DNA of 25,000 bases from the NCBI GenBank assembly GCA_963575745.1, contig CAUYUJ010020591.1, positions 115,001 to 140,000 on the forward strand, read 5' to 3'. The notes below the pieces were generated by a model. The model did no database searches. It was given only the letters and a program-made list of their open reading frames with translations, and was not told where the DNA came from. Positions 1-9,577 of the stretch are shown piece after piece. The position numbers and the translations under genes were made by a program. Positions within the stretch are counted from its first letter, which is position 1; each line of letters starts with the position of its first letter. The stretch is from Prorocentrum cordatum (taxonomy: Eukaryota; Sar; Dinophyceae; Prorocentrales; Prorocentraceae).

Positions 1-120
1 GGGCCGTCTGTGGGGTATCCTGGGCCGCACTGGGACCACCTTCGCCTTTTTGGAGGCGTCTTGGGACCATCTTGGAGGCAGTGTTGGTCTTCTTGGGCAG
101 CTTGAACGTCTGGGCGGCGA
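1..120 (-). repeat. Decayed CCCAAGA-type array, minus orientation
   Basis: The stretch repeats variants of TCTTGGGACC and TTGGAGGC, the reverse complement of the GCCCAAGACG units found as clean arrays at 2999-3835 and 7900-9090. It starts at the window edge, so its full length is unknown. No coding potential is claimed. The 121-545 stretch that follows looks unique, and I see no gene or splice-flanked coding island in it. Confidence 0.55.
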
Positions 121-544
121 GGGCGGCGGGTCCAGCCGGTGGCCACTGGGAACTTTCGGCCGATGTTCAAACCAGTGTCGGGGGAGCGTAAGACCTGGGT
201 TTGCCAGGACTCGGGTTCGCCATCGTTTTTTGACGACCGCGCCTCGGATTTTGACGAGGAGGAGTTTCGTGGGATGTCTGCAGCGGGAGGCCTCGTCACA
301 ATGCAGGCTCGGCCTCGTCATTTTTTCGACGTCCTCGTCGGGGATTTCCGAGTCCCCTGTACCCGGGTCTTACGTCCCCCTGACAGTGAGCAGTTTTGCA
401 CGCCCCGCACTCTTGTTTAGTAACAGTGTTCGAACAGAAGAAAGGTTAATTAGTGTTTCGAAGACACCTCTTGGATGTCCATGGATGTCCATGGAGGTCA
501 ATGGGGCCGCTGGAGCGTCGGAAGTCCGAATAGGCGAGAGTGTT

Positions 545-790
545 ATGTAAGCTGATTGAAGAATCAATGTGCGATCACTGATTTTGGCCTCCAGGAGGTC
601 CTCTTGGAGCCCTCTTGGTGTGTCTTGGGGACCTCTTGGGCCGTCTGGAGGGTACCTTGGGCCGTGTTGGGGCCATCTTGGCAATCTTGGAGGCGTTCGG
701 GGACCGTCTTGTAGATTATCTTGGACCATTTGCGCCGTCCCGGAAGCATCTTGGAGGCCATCTTGAGCCATCTTTGCTTGGTGGCGTCAG
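545..790 (-). repeat. Core plus CCCAAGA array, minus orientation
   Basis: A short AT-richer core (about 545-590, containing GATCACTGATTTTGG) is followed by degenerate TCTTGGGCC and TCTTGGAGG units. In reverse complement the core reads CCAAAATCAGTGATC, close to GAAAATCATTGATTT at 3452, so this looks like a reversed copy of the same composite unit. From 791 to about 1207 I see no gene and no clear repeat. Confidence 0.55.
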
Positions 791-1207
791 GGACCCTGCT
801 TCCCCCCTCTTGGGCTTTTCCGGGCAGCCAGCGCGATCGGCCAGGACCTCGTTGGGAACTTTCAAGCATGTCTGAAACACGGGCAGGATCAGAGCGCCAG
901 GTGCCCCCTTGATGCAGTGGGGACCCATGCCAAGAAACACCCTGCTCGCCTCACGGGTGCCCTGGGTTTCTTGGGTTTTGAGGGTTTTGCAATGGGAAGC
1001 GTGACGTTCCCACACCCAACATCAATGGACGTCCTGGGGTCTCAGGGTTGGCTTTCTTGTGGAAGGTTTCTTGTGGTCGGGCCCCTACTGTAAATGAACA
1101 GGGCCTGCGGATGACGGAAAGCGCGCGTAGCGTGCGATCCGTTAGTCGTGAGGAATAATTAGGGGGAGTGTGGGTGGCCTTTGCATTGCGGGGATCTCAT
1201 GGCCCGC

Positions 1208-1590
1208 CCTTTTCCCTGTTAACGGAGCCCTTAACAGTGAAAATTGGGTGTTTTTCTGGCCCTCCCGTTTCCCTGTTAACGGACCGTTCACAGGGACATG
1301 TTTCGCTCGGGGACACTTTTTCCTTGTTAACGGAGCTCTTAACATGGAACATCGGGTGCTTCACAGGGAAAATCCATTCCTTTTCTTTGTTAACGGAGGC
1401 CTTAACAGGGAAATCGGGTGCTTAACAGGGAAAATCAGGTGACGGACGCTCGGGCACCCGTTTCCCTGTTAACGGAGCCCTTAAAAGGAATTTAACAGGG
1501 GGAATTGGGTGACGGACGCGTTTTTTTCTTGTTAACGGACCGTTAACAGGGAACACAGTTCCCTGTTAACGGACCGTTAACGGACCCTGA
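1208..1590. repeat. Cluster of about seven GTTAAC palindromes
   Basis: Seven copies of an imperfect inverted repeat occur near 1211, 1271, 1320, 1385, 1461, 1525 and 1560. The best copies read CTGTTAACGGACCGTTAACAG, two 10-bp arms around one base. Spacers are also related, repeating variants of CAGGGAAAATTGGGTG and GACGGACGC. Each copy could form a hairpin or bind a dimeric protein; neither function can be shown from sequence. Arms differ by a few bases between copies, often on one side only. Confidence 0.75.
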
Positions 1591-1594
1591 ACAC

Positions 1595-1760
1595 CGCGGC
1601 TCCCAAGAGCGAGCAGTGACGTAAACAAGCTGATAAGACCAAGGCTCCCAACAGAGAGCGGTGACGTAACCAGTTCTCGACACCAGGGCCCGAAACGGGC
1701 GGCGACGTAAGCTACGCATAAGCTCCGCATAAGCTCCGCGTAGGCCTCGCGTAAGCGCGT
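1595..1760 (+). repeat. GTGACGT repeat, copy 1, with short TAAGCTCCGC repeats
   Basis: Units of about 40-45 bp carry GGCTCCCAAGAGCGA followed by GTGACGTAA. The block 1600-1700 matches 3873-3985 almost base for base over roughly 100 bp, so the two are dispersed copies of one element. It ends in a run of GCATAAGCTCCGC repeats at about 1708-1745. The GTGACGT motif resembles a CRE-type site, but its repetition is more simply explained by duplication. Confidence 0.6.
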
Positions 1761-1779
1761 AAAGTCCTCGTCAATTTGA

Positions 1780-2770
1780 GGTACCTTCAAGGCAGCCCAT
1801 GAGAGGCCAAGCGTCCTCCAAGACGATCCAAGATGCCTCCAAGACGACCCAAGAGGCCAGAGGCCCGTAAGATCGCCCCAAGATGGCCCAAGATACCCCC
1901 AAGACGGCCCCAAGACGTGTTCGAACATCTGCACGTATGCAGACGGCTTCAACGGCCTCGAAGGCGGCGTAGAGAGGCCCAAACGGGCCCGAGGACGGCC
2001 CAAGAGCGATCCAGATAGGCCACGACGGCCTCAATACGGCTCAAGAGGTCTCCCGCCCCCCCCCCCCCGAGCACCGATGGGCGGTCTGAGCGGGAACAAA
2101 CAACGAAAGTAGGGCTTTCGCCGTCCGGGGTGCGCCCTTGGCCCAGCCCTACCTGCATAAGCTCCTCGCCAGCTTAAGGCACCTCCAAGACGGCGTGAGA
2201 GAGGCCCAGACGGAACCGAAGACGGCCCAAGAGCGATCCAAGATAGCCCTAGATGGCCCCAGCACAGCCCAAGAGGCCTCCAAGACACCCCAAGCGGCAC
2301 CCGAGAGGACCCCCAAAAGTGAAGAAGGACGAATCTACCATTGTTGCTTTTAGGTTTATGCAGGTTTTCCAGCTCCTCGCCTTTTCGGGCAAGAACGGCC
2401 CGATACAGTTCGGGCAAGAACGGCCCGATACAGCTCCAGAGCCCCCCGAGATTGTGCCATGACGGCCCGAGAGGCTCCCAAGAGAGCCTGAGGACGGCCC
2501 AGAAGGGCCCCAAGAGGGCCTAAGAGAGCCACAAGACGGCCCAAGGAGGGCCTGGGAGACGCCCAAGATGCTCCCAAGAGACAGTATGTCGTCGTCATCA
2601 TCATCAACAGTACTATCCTAATCTTCATTCGTGTTTTATCGCGTTCTAGTGCCTTCCCAAGATACCAACACGCCCTGGTTCCCCCTCAAGAGGCCTCCTG
2701 CAGCTTCGAGATAGCCCTAGAGGGCGCCCAATATGCCACCAAGATGCCCCAAGAGAGCCTCCAGACGGGG
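1780..2770 (+). repeat. Irregular CCCAAGA arrays with unique islands
   Basis: Degenerate CCAAGATGCC, CCAAGACGG and CCCAAGAGG units occupy 1795-2035, 2175-2310, 2455-2580 and 2685-2770, separated by unique islands. A C homopolymer lies at about 2058-2069. A 25-bp perfect tandem duplication containing GGGCAAGAACGGCCCGATAC occupies 2384-2433. Open frames across this region are repeat by-products. The following 2771-2998 looks unique, with no gene seen. Confidence 0.6.
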
Positions 2771-2998
2771 AGGCAGCGAGAAAGAACGGGCAAGCCAGCG
2801 ATATCTCGCGCTCTGAAAGTATATGCGCTTTCCGTCCCCGTGCCAAGCAGGTAACGGAAAGAGCGAGGTACGAGTGATGACGTTCTGGTGTGGGCGAAGC
2901 CCTAAAGGGAGGGGTTCCAGGGGAGGGGGGTAGCGTGCACATTTGGGTGTTCATGGCCGTTTTCGGGTTTTCCCTCGGGTTTTTGCATGTTTTTCGGG

Positions 2999-3835
2999 TT
3001 CCCCCCCAAGACGGCCCAAGAGCGCTCCAAGAGAGCCCAAGACCGCCCAAGACGGCCCAAGAGGCCCCCAAGAGGCCCCCAAGAGGCGCCCAAGGGGCGT
3101 CCCAAGAGGGCCCCAAGAGGCCGAAATCATCGATTTTCCAAAAGGAAACGTATATTTTTAGCACATGCGCTTTGTCGGCTTTCACGGCGTTGACGACGGC
3201 CCCAGAGGCCCCCAAGACCGCCCCAAGACGGCCCAAGATGCTCCCAAGAGGCCCCCAAAACGACCCAAGAGGGCCCTCAGACGGCCCAAGAGGCGCCCAA
3301 GACGGCCCAAGAGGGCCCCAAGACCCCAAGAGGGGGACCACGAACCGAAAAGTCTAGCCTTTCGCCCCAAGACGCTCCCAGGAGGCCCCCAGAGCCCCCC
3401 AAGAAGCCCCAAGAGGCCCCCAAGAGGCGTCCCAAGAGGCCACCGGGAGGCGAAAATCATTGATTTCCTTGGGGAAAAGGTACATTACATTTTTAGCATA
3501 CAAGGCTTTTCGGCTTTCACTGCGTTGAAGACGCTCCAAGAGGCCCCCAAGACCGCCCCAAGACGGCCCAAGATGCTCCCAAGAGGCCCCCAAAACGGCC
3601 CAAGAGGGCGCCAAGACGGCCCAAGAGGCGCCCAAGACGGCCCAAGAGGGCCCCAAGACGGCCTCAAGAGGGGGACCACGAACCGAAAAGTCTAGCCTTT
3701 CGCCCCAAGAAGCTACCAGGAGGCCCCCAGAGCCCCCCAAGAAGCCCCAAGAGGCCCCCAAGAGGTTCCCAAGAGGCTTCCAAAAGGGCCCGACAAGGGC
3801 CCCAATAGGACTCCCAAGAAGGCCCAGAGACGCCA
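2999..3835 (+). repeat. Composite CCCAAGA tandem array, about 330-bp unit
   Basis: Clean GCCCAAGACG and GCCCAAGAGG units alternate with a non-repetitive core. The core (GAAATCATCGATTTTCC, then a T-rich stretch ending near GGCTTTCAC) occurs at 3123 and again at 3452, giving a period near 330 bp. A second landmark, GGGGGACCACGAACCG, occurs near 3333 and 3670. The same landmark recurs in the 7900-9090 array. Long open frames rich in GPRGPQDGPR run through it in several frames on both strands, as expected for stop-free repeats, and are not annotated as genes. Confidence 0.75.
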
Positions 3836-3854
3836 AAGAGAGAGCGATCGGTAA

Positions 3855-4085
3855 CGCAAAAAGCTCTTCACACCAAGGCTCCCAAGAGCGAACGGTGACG
3901 TAAACAAGCTGATAAAACCAAGGCTCCCAGCAGAGAGCGGTGACCTAACAAGTTCCTGACACCAAGGCCCAGCCAAGGCTCAGGAACGGGCGGCAACGCA
4001 ACAATCCCTGAACACCAAGGCTCCCAAGAGCGAGGGGTGACGTGACAAGCTCTCAACGCCAAGGCTCCCGGCACGAACGGTGGTG
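3855..4085 (+). repeat. GTGACGT repeat, copy 2
   Basis: At least four units carry AAGGCTCCCAAGAGCGA or a variant followed by GTGACGTAA, GTGACCTAA or GTGACGTGA. About 100 bp of it is near-identical to 1600-1700. This copy is longer, with further units at about 3960-4080. Confidence 0.65.
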
Positions 4086-4539
4086 TGCGTAATTTCGGTT
4101 CCTGTTGCTGCAGCGCTCTTTCCGTTGCCGCGCCGGGCCCAGGTCTAGTGGCCTTCGGTCCGTCCCGCCGCCGAGCCCTGGTCGTAGGTCAGGGGCCTCA
4201 TGCTTGCCTGTGGGGATCTCTTGGGAGGCCTCTCGCGAGCCCCTTCGAGGCGGCTCTGGGGGCGTCCGTGAGGCCTCGCGAGGGCCTCGTCGGACCCTCT
4301 CGGGGCCTTCGCGCACGGGCCGCGCAGCGCCTGGCTGCGGTGTCTCAGGGGAAGTGGCTCTTCGCCTCCGACCCCGTGCTTTTGCATGGCCAGGCTGTCC
4401 TCCTCGTCCGTCCTGCCCTGGTACGCTGGACCTCACTCTCACGCCTTTTCTGCCTCGCATGATGGTGCAGCTCTTCCACATCTCTGCTTTTGTGGCGCTC
4501 GCTACTCTCTCCGATGGTGACACCGTCTTGTTTGCCCAG
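4086..4539 (+). other. Presumed 3' end of an upstream intron
   Basis: GC-rich unique sequence without a recognisable gene. It ends with GTCTTGTTTGCCCAG at 4525-4539, a plausible 3' splice site directly before the first SPRY exon. The preceding SPRY strand expected for the fold was not found between 1 and 4500, so that exon probably lies upstream of the window. Confidence 0.45.
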
Positions 4540-4654
4540 GTTACGGCGGGACAGGCAAGAAGTCGCACAACAACAATTTTTCCGACTATGGTGGTCCTTT
4601 TCGAGTTGGAGACGTCATCGGCGCAATAGTAGACTGCGATCAGGGCACGATATC
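4540..4654 (+). CDS. SPRY-domain gene, internal exon A
   Basis: After the acceptor TTTGCCCAG, two bases complete a glycine codon and then 37 codons read without a stop. They include YGGTGKKSHNNNFSDYG and VGDVIGAIVDCDQGTI. This is the middle of a SPRY fold; the GTGKKSH segment resembles the SPRY insert of RNA helicase DDX1. The exon ends in phase 2 before GTTCCA at 4655, and joins exon B to read GTISFMKNG, as expected across this point of a SPRY domain. SPRY domains bind proteins; in DDX1 the domain is inserted in the helicase core, but no helicase motif is visible in this window. An hnRNP U-type protein is the main alternative. There is no start codon because this is an internal exon. Confidence 0.72.
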
Positions 4655-5477
4655 GTTCCATCTTCTTGCAGACAGAGGGTTGACCAAGGAGTATGATTGT
4701 CCAGCCCACGTGTCGCTGTATTTTCGATTGCATTCCCAGTCTTCCGATGCTATACTACGACTACCAAATGATAGTGTTTTTTGTGCACTTCCGATGAGCT
4801 GAGTGGTAAGGGCGACGAAGATAGTTTGCGATAAGCCAGAGGCGTGGCAGGCTGCGAGCGCGCGTCATGGATTAGTGATGGCCGTATGTATTAGAGATGG
4901 GCATGCTACTCAGTCACGTCAGGGAGCATATTCGCTACTACTCTAGAGGGAATGCAAGTTAGCTGGGCGACAGCTTCTTCCACGGCATGGCTCATGTTGC
5001 AGATTCAGCAGGTGGGTGCATGCGTGTGAGGTTGTGCTAACATATGAATGTGCGTCAGGATGAGTGTGACATGTGGCCACTGGTGTGTTCAAACGCGCAA
5101 ATGTGTTCAAATTTGCTAGTTATTACACTGCCGAAAGTTTCGTGATATATGCAGAAGTGGCGCCTGTGACGATCCGGAATGCCCATGCCGTGGGACCTAC
5201 TTCTAATCGTATGTAGTTAAGTATGGGCTCGGCGGTCTACATGTAGTTTGAGTATCGCTTGTTCCCACCTTCCCATCCAGAAACGGTGGTGGTCATGGTT
5301 TTGTTGCTGGCGTTTGCAGGGCCACTCTCCGAACGGCTCGCCCAGTCATGTCTCATTTGAATCATAGCCGGATCCTCATCCCCCCATCGGGACTGGATTT
5401 TCGCCTGCTGTTAATGATGGTTGTGCATGGCGGTTGCGCTTTACAGCTTTTTTGCTCTCTTGCTTGCTTGCTTGGCC

Positions 5478-5645
5478 GCTGAGTACACTAGAGTAGAGTA
5501 GCTCTATTTGTTCGTAGTGCAAGCCGAAGTAGAGCCGAGTAGAGTAGAGAGGAGTAGCGTAGACTCTCGTATGTTGGCGTAGCGTGAAGTAGCTTAGGTC
5601 GTGGACAAGAGGCGTAGACTAGCGTAGACAAACTAGAGTTGGTAT
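5478..5645 (+). repeat. GTAGA/GCGTAGA degenerate short repeat
   Basis: Variants of GAGTAGAGTAG, GCGTAGACTAG and GCGTAGCGTGAAGTAG recur at short intervals. It looks like a decayed simple-sequence repeat inside intron 1. No coding role is seen. Confidence 0.55.
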
Positions 5646-5754
5646 GCTGGCGTAGGCTAGGCTATGTTGGCCTTCGGTCTCTCCGGCTATCGTGCCCAGG
5701 TCGTGAACAAGAGGTCGCTTGGATGCCACTTGGTGCGCTTGGGCCCTTTGTGGC

Positions 5755-6075
5755 CCCCGAGGGCCTTTTTGGGGGCCTCTTGGGTTCCTGCTGGCGGTCT
5801 CGACGGCATGGGGTTGGCTCTATGTACCAGTCCGAGTCTCCTCTCTTGGGCCTCTCTTGGAGGCCTCTTGGGTGCATCTTGGGGGCCTCGGCGGCCCTCT
5901 TGGACGGATCATGGGGGCCTCTCGAGTCGTCTTGGACGCTGCTGAGACCGAAAACAGGAGTATACGAAATTCAAAGATATACTCATTGTTTTCCAATGAT
6001 TTGGTGTTCTTGGGTGGGCCCCCCAGGGCCTCCACGACGGCCCGAGACGCCCTCAAGAGAGCTCCCAAACGGTCC
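5755..6075 (-). repeat. CCCAAGA array with core, minus orientation
   Basis: Units such as TCTTGGGGGCC and CTCTTGGAGGC fill 5755-5940. They are followed by an AT-rich core (about 5945-6000) containing CAATGATTTGG, whose reverse complement CCAAATCATTG resembles the cores at 3123 and 3452. Further degenerate units follow to about 6075, some in the opposite orientation (GACGGCCCGAGACG). It appears to be a reversed copy of the same composite family. Confidence 0.6.
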
Positions 6076-6404
6076 CTCTGGGGGTCGTCTTATGACACGC
6101 GGGACTCGCGTACTCCCGACCACGCTCCCGAGACCCTGATCGACACCATCCATTCGCGACTTGCAGGACGGGCTTGTCTGCGCGGTTGAGTTCCACGCAT
6201 CCGTGCTCCCGTTGAGATCACGACCAGATGAGCTTTGCCAACACGTTGTGGGCGGGAAGGTTGGGTGCTTGCACGAGCATTGGAGCTGACCGCTGAAAGG
6301 CCCACAAGTGAGCTGCACCCCATTTGCATACTACAATTAGTATTATCCCAGTGCGACCTACCTAGGAGTTGGAGCCCCAAGGAAAGCAGCATTAGTAGTA
6401 ACAG

Positions 6405-7030
6405 TACAGCTAAACTAAAGCTAAGCTAAAGCTAAGCTAAATCTAAGCTAAAGCTAAGCTAAAGCTAAGCTAAAACTACGCTGACGCTAAATTAAAACTA
6501 AGATAATACTACGCTCAATCAAAGCTAAACATAAGCTAAAGCTAAGCTACAACTATGACACGCTATGCTATGCTATGCTGAGCTATGCTATGCTATGCTA
6601 TGCTTGGCTATGCTATGCTATGCTATGCTGTACTAATGCTGCGCTGCGCTATGCTGCGCTGCGCTAAGCTAAGCTAAGGTAAGCTAAGCTATGCTAAGCT
6701 AAGCTAAGCTAAGTCAGGCTAGGCTAAGCTAAGCTAAGCAAAGCTAAGCCAAGCCAAGCTAAGCTGAACTAAGCTAAGCTAAGCTAATATGAGATAAGCT
6801 AAGCAAAACTAAGCTGAGCTAAGCTAAGCTAAACTAGGCTAGGCAAAGCTAAGCTAAGCTAAGCTAAGCTAAGCTAATAGGATATGCTATGCTAAGCTAA
6901 GCTAAGCTAAGCTAAGCTAGGCTAGGCTAGGCAAAGCTAAGCTAAGCTAAGCTAGGCTAAGCTAAGCTAAGATGAGATAAGCAAAGCTATTCTAAGCTAA
7001 GCTAAGCTAAGCGTGGCTAAGCTAAGCTGG
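6405..7030 (+). repeat. GCTAA pentamer satellite with CTATG and GCTGC variants
   Basis: About 625 bp of near-continuous 5-bp repeats. Most units are GCTAA. The segment 6548-6660 switches to GCTATG-type and GCGCT-type units before returning to GCTAA. Interruptions such as TGAGATAAGC at about 6789 and 6971 recur, suggesting block duplication within the array. Confidence 0.9.
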
Positions 7031-7344
7031 GTGAACCCAGGGGGCGCAACTGGGGGAACCGCGGGGCGGATCCTGGGGGAACCGCCCGGGGCGGGGAACA
7101 CTGCCCAGCCCTGTAAGCAATAAAGTAAGAACCCTTCTAGGCAGAGCCTAGGTAGGGAATTCAACAGCAGCCCAGATTTTACCAGACGTATGCTGCATTC
7201 CACATGTTTACCATACAGCGTGCAACGTCAGAGTGCAGCAGCCCAGTGCCTGTGTTTCACGGTGGTAAAATCCCCAATCAAAGCTTGCCTCTGTAGGGTT
7301 CCTAGCGGATTCATATGGTCAGGTGAGGGGCATCGCCGATTTCG

Positions 7345-7445
7345 GTGGCCGGCCGGGGTGCCCGGGGGTGCCTGGAGGTGCCGGGGGGTGCCCGGAGGTG
7401 CCCGGGGGTGCCCGGAGATGCCGGGGGGGTGCCCGGAGGTACCCG
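7345..7445 (+). repeat. GGTGCCCGG minisatellite
   Basis: Roughly eight copies of GGTGCCCGGGG or GGTGCCGGGG-like units of 10-13 bp. It abuts the octamer satellite at 7445 and is G-rich on the plus strand. It has no coding evidence. Confidence 0.75.
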
Positions 7446-7740
7446 GGTGCTCTATCGCCCTATAGGCCTATAGCCCTACAGCCTTATAGCCCTATAGCCT
7501 CAGCCATACAGCCCAATAGCCCAATATACCTATAGCCCTATAGCCCTATAACCCTATTGCGCTATAGCCCTATAGCCCTATAGCCCTATAGCCCTAGAGC
7601 CAGATAGCCCTATAGCGCTATAGCCTTCTAGCCCTACAGCCCTATAACCCTATTGCCATATCGCCCTATAACCCTATAGTCTTATAGGCCTATAGCCTTA
7701 TAGCCCTACAGCCCTATAGCCCTATAGCCGGATAGCCCTC
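7445..7740 (+). repeat. GCCCTATA octamer satellite
   Basis: About 35 units of TAGCCCTA (period 8), with scattered substitutions such as TAACCCTA, TAGCCTTA and CAGCCCTA. It superficially resembles telomeric sequence but is not the TTTAGGG type, and it lies inside a gene. Confidence 0.9.
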
Positions 7741-7899
7741 ATTGCCTTCATAGCCTTCGCAGACTTCATAAACCTAAGGAGCAAATATAGAGGGATATAC
7801 ATATAACGGCGCACCGGGTCCGGGGGCCCGGGGCCGGGACCCCGACCACAAATGTGCGCCCCGGGGGGCCCGGAGGCTCGTCGGGGCTTGCCGGAGGCC

Positions 7900-9090
7900 T
7901 CCCCAGTCAGACAAGACGGCCCAAGAAGCGCCCAAGACGGCCCAAGAAACTTCCAAGAGGCCTCCAAGAGGGCTCCGAGATGCTGAAGATGGCCTCCAGA
8001 CGTCCAAGGACGCCCCCAAGAGGCCCCAAGAAGCCTCCAACATGCGTCCCAAGAGGGCCCCTAGACGCAAAAATTGGCCCATTCCCTTCGTAAAACGTAC
8101 ATTTTCAACAAAGTTGTCTTTTGGGCTTTCCGACGTTACAGGACGGCCCAAGAGGCGCCCAAGACCGCCCCAAGACGGCCCAAGAAGCTTCCAAGAGGGC
8201 CCCAGGACAGCCCAAGAGGGCCCCAAGACGGCCCAAGAGGCGCCCAAGATGGCCCAAGAGGGCCCCAAGACGGGCCCAAGAGGGGGCCCAGAGGGGGACC
8301 ACGAACCGCAAGCTCGAGCCTTCCGCCCCAAGAGGCCGCCAGGAGGCCCCCAGGAGGCCCCTCAAGAGGCCCCAGGAGACCCCAGACGTCCAAGGACGCC
8401 CCCAAGAGGCCCCAAGAAGCCTCCAACATGCGTCCCAAGAGGGCCCCTAGACGCAAAAATTGGCCCATTCCCTTCGTAAAACGTACATTTTCAACAAAGT
8501 TGTCTTTTGGCTTTCCGACGTTACAGGACGGCCCAAGAGGCGCCCAAGACCGCCCCAAGACGGCCCAAGAAGTTTCCCAGAGGGCCCCAGGACAGCCCAA
8601 GAGGGCCCCAAGACGGCCCAAGAGGCGCCCAAGATGGCCCAAGAGGGCCCCAAGACGGGCCCAAGAGGGGGCCCAGAGGGGGACCACGAACCGCAAGCTC
8701 GAGCCTTCCGCCCCAAGAGGCCGCCAGGAGGCCCCCAGGAGGCCCCTCAAGAGGCCCCAGGAGACCCCAGACGTCCAAGGACGCCCCCAAGAGGCCCCAA
8801 GAAGCCTCCAACATGCGTCCCAAGAGGGCCCCTAGACGCAAAAATTGGCCCATTCCCTTCGTAAAACGTACATTTTCAACAAAGTTGTCTTTTGGGTTTT
8901 CCGACAAGGACGGCCCAAGAGGCGCCCAAGATGGCCCAAGAGGGCCCCAAGACGGGCCCAAGAGGGGGCCCAGAGGGGGACCACGAACCGCAAGCTCGAG
9001 CCTTCCGCCCCAAGAGGCCGCCAGGAGGCCCCAAGGAGGCCCCTCAAGAGGCCCCAGGAGACCCCAGACGTCCAAGGACGCCCCCGACGC
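7900..9090 (+). repeat. 385-bp tandem array of the CCCAAGA family
   Basis: The landmark GACGTCCAAGGACGCCCCC occurs at 7999, 8385, 8770 and 9067, giving periods of 386, 385 and 297 bp; the last unit carries a deletion of about 88 bp. Each full unit holds a core (AAAAATTGGCCCATTCCC to TTGTCTTTTGG at about 8075, 8457 and 8842), CCCAAGA blocks, and the GGGGGACCACGAACCG landmark shared with 2999-3835. Full units are almost identical, so amplification is recent. Open frames of up to about 250 codons cover it in several frames on both strands and are repeat by-products. Confidence 0.88.
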
Positions 9091-9287
9091 TTCGCGTCAC
9101 CAATTTCTTCTCGCAACGATTCCTGGGTCTGTGACTCGACAGAACCTAAGCGGCGAGCGCGCGCGTGGTTCTAATGTAATACCAAACAAGACTCTGATTG
9201 GGTTTCTCTTTGGTATCATGTGGATTCATCAACATACGTTTACATCTCTATACTTACGTTCGTGAATATCAATATGTGCACAAAATT

Positions 9288-9351
9288 CTATGAGAGAGAG
9301 GGAGAGAGACTGAAAGAGAGAGAGAGGGAGATCAGTATAAGTATAGAAAAG

Positions 9352-9427
<76 letters not shown>

Positions 9428-9430
9428 AAG
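9288..9430 (+). repeat. GA microsatellite near the exon B acceptor
   Basis: Mostly (GA)n with interruptions such as GAAAAATAGAGA, ending about 40 bases before exon B. It occupies the place where a pyrimidine tract would be expected, but is purine-rich on the coding strand; the acceptor itself keeps a short tract, CCTCCCCTACAG. Confidence 0.85.
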
Positions 9431-9468
9431 AGAGGGACAAAGACCGTATGCAATGACCTCCCCTACAG

Positions 9469-9577
9469 GTTCATGAAGAACGGGCAGTTCATGGGAGTTG
9501 CGTTCGATAACGTCCCGCCCACCGTTATGCAGACAGGCATTTTTCCCCACATACTGATGAAGAACGTGAGAGTGAAG
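9469..9577 (+). CDS. SPRY-domain gene, internal exon B
   Basis: The exon follows CTCCCCTACAG. Its first base completes a serine codon begun in exon A, and then 36 codons read FMKNGQFMGVAFDNVP, a short loop, and FPHILMKNVRVK. KNG followed by GVAFD is a hallmark SPRY stretch, and FPHxLxKN matches the later strand as in hnRNP U (FPHVL) and DDX1. The exon ends in phase 0 before GTTCCAC at 9578. Read-through into the intron would add further hydrophobic residues (VPHFIFVLNALAVIF), which do not fit SPRY, supporting a donor at 9578. Exon C supplies the LNF expected next. Confidence 0.75.

Larger units (their letters stand above)
4655..9468 (+). other. Intron 1 of the SPRY gene, about 4.8 kb
   Basis: Inferred from the in-frame join of exons A and B. 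It starts GTTCCATC and ends CTCCCCTACAG. GTTC occurs immediately at both exon-intron junctions (4655-4658 and 9469-9472). The first 800 bases (4660-5470) are unique, with no gene seen. The rest is largely tandem repeats, listed separately. Stretches 6080-6400, 7035-7340 and 9095-9287 are unique, with nothing recognised. Confidence 0.62.

Noticed and set aside
1208-1590. CRISPR-like array
   Set aside because: The intervals between palindromes are themselves related and of uneven length, and the setting is eukaryotic.
3165-3695. Long GPRGPQDGPR-type open frames over the CCCAAGA arrays (also 8074-8835 and 8507-9265, and their minus-strand partners)
   Set aside because: Open in several frames on both strands at once; the repeat unit simply lacks stop codons. 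No start context, domain or splice signal supports translation.
7445-7740. Internal telomeric repeat
   Set aside because: The unit is an octamer TAGCCCTA, not TTTAGGG or another known telomere unit.
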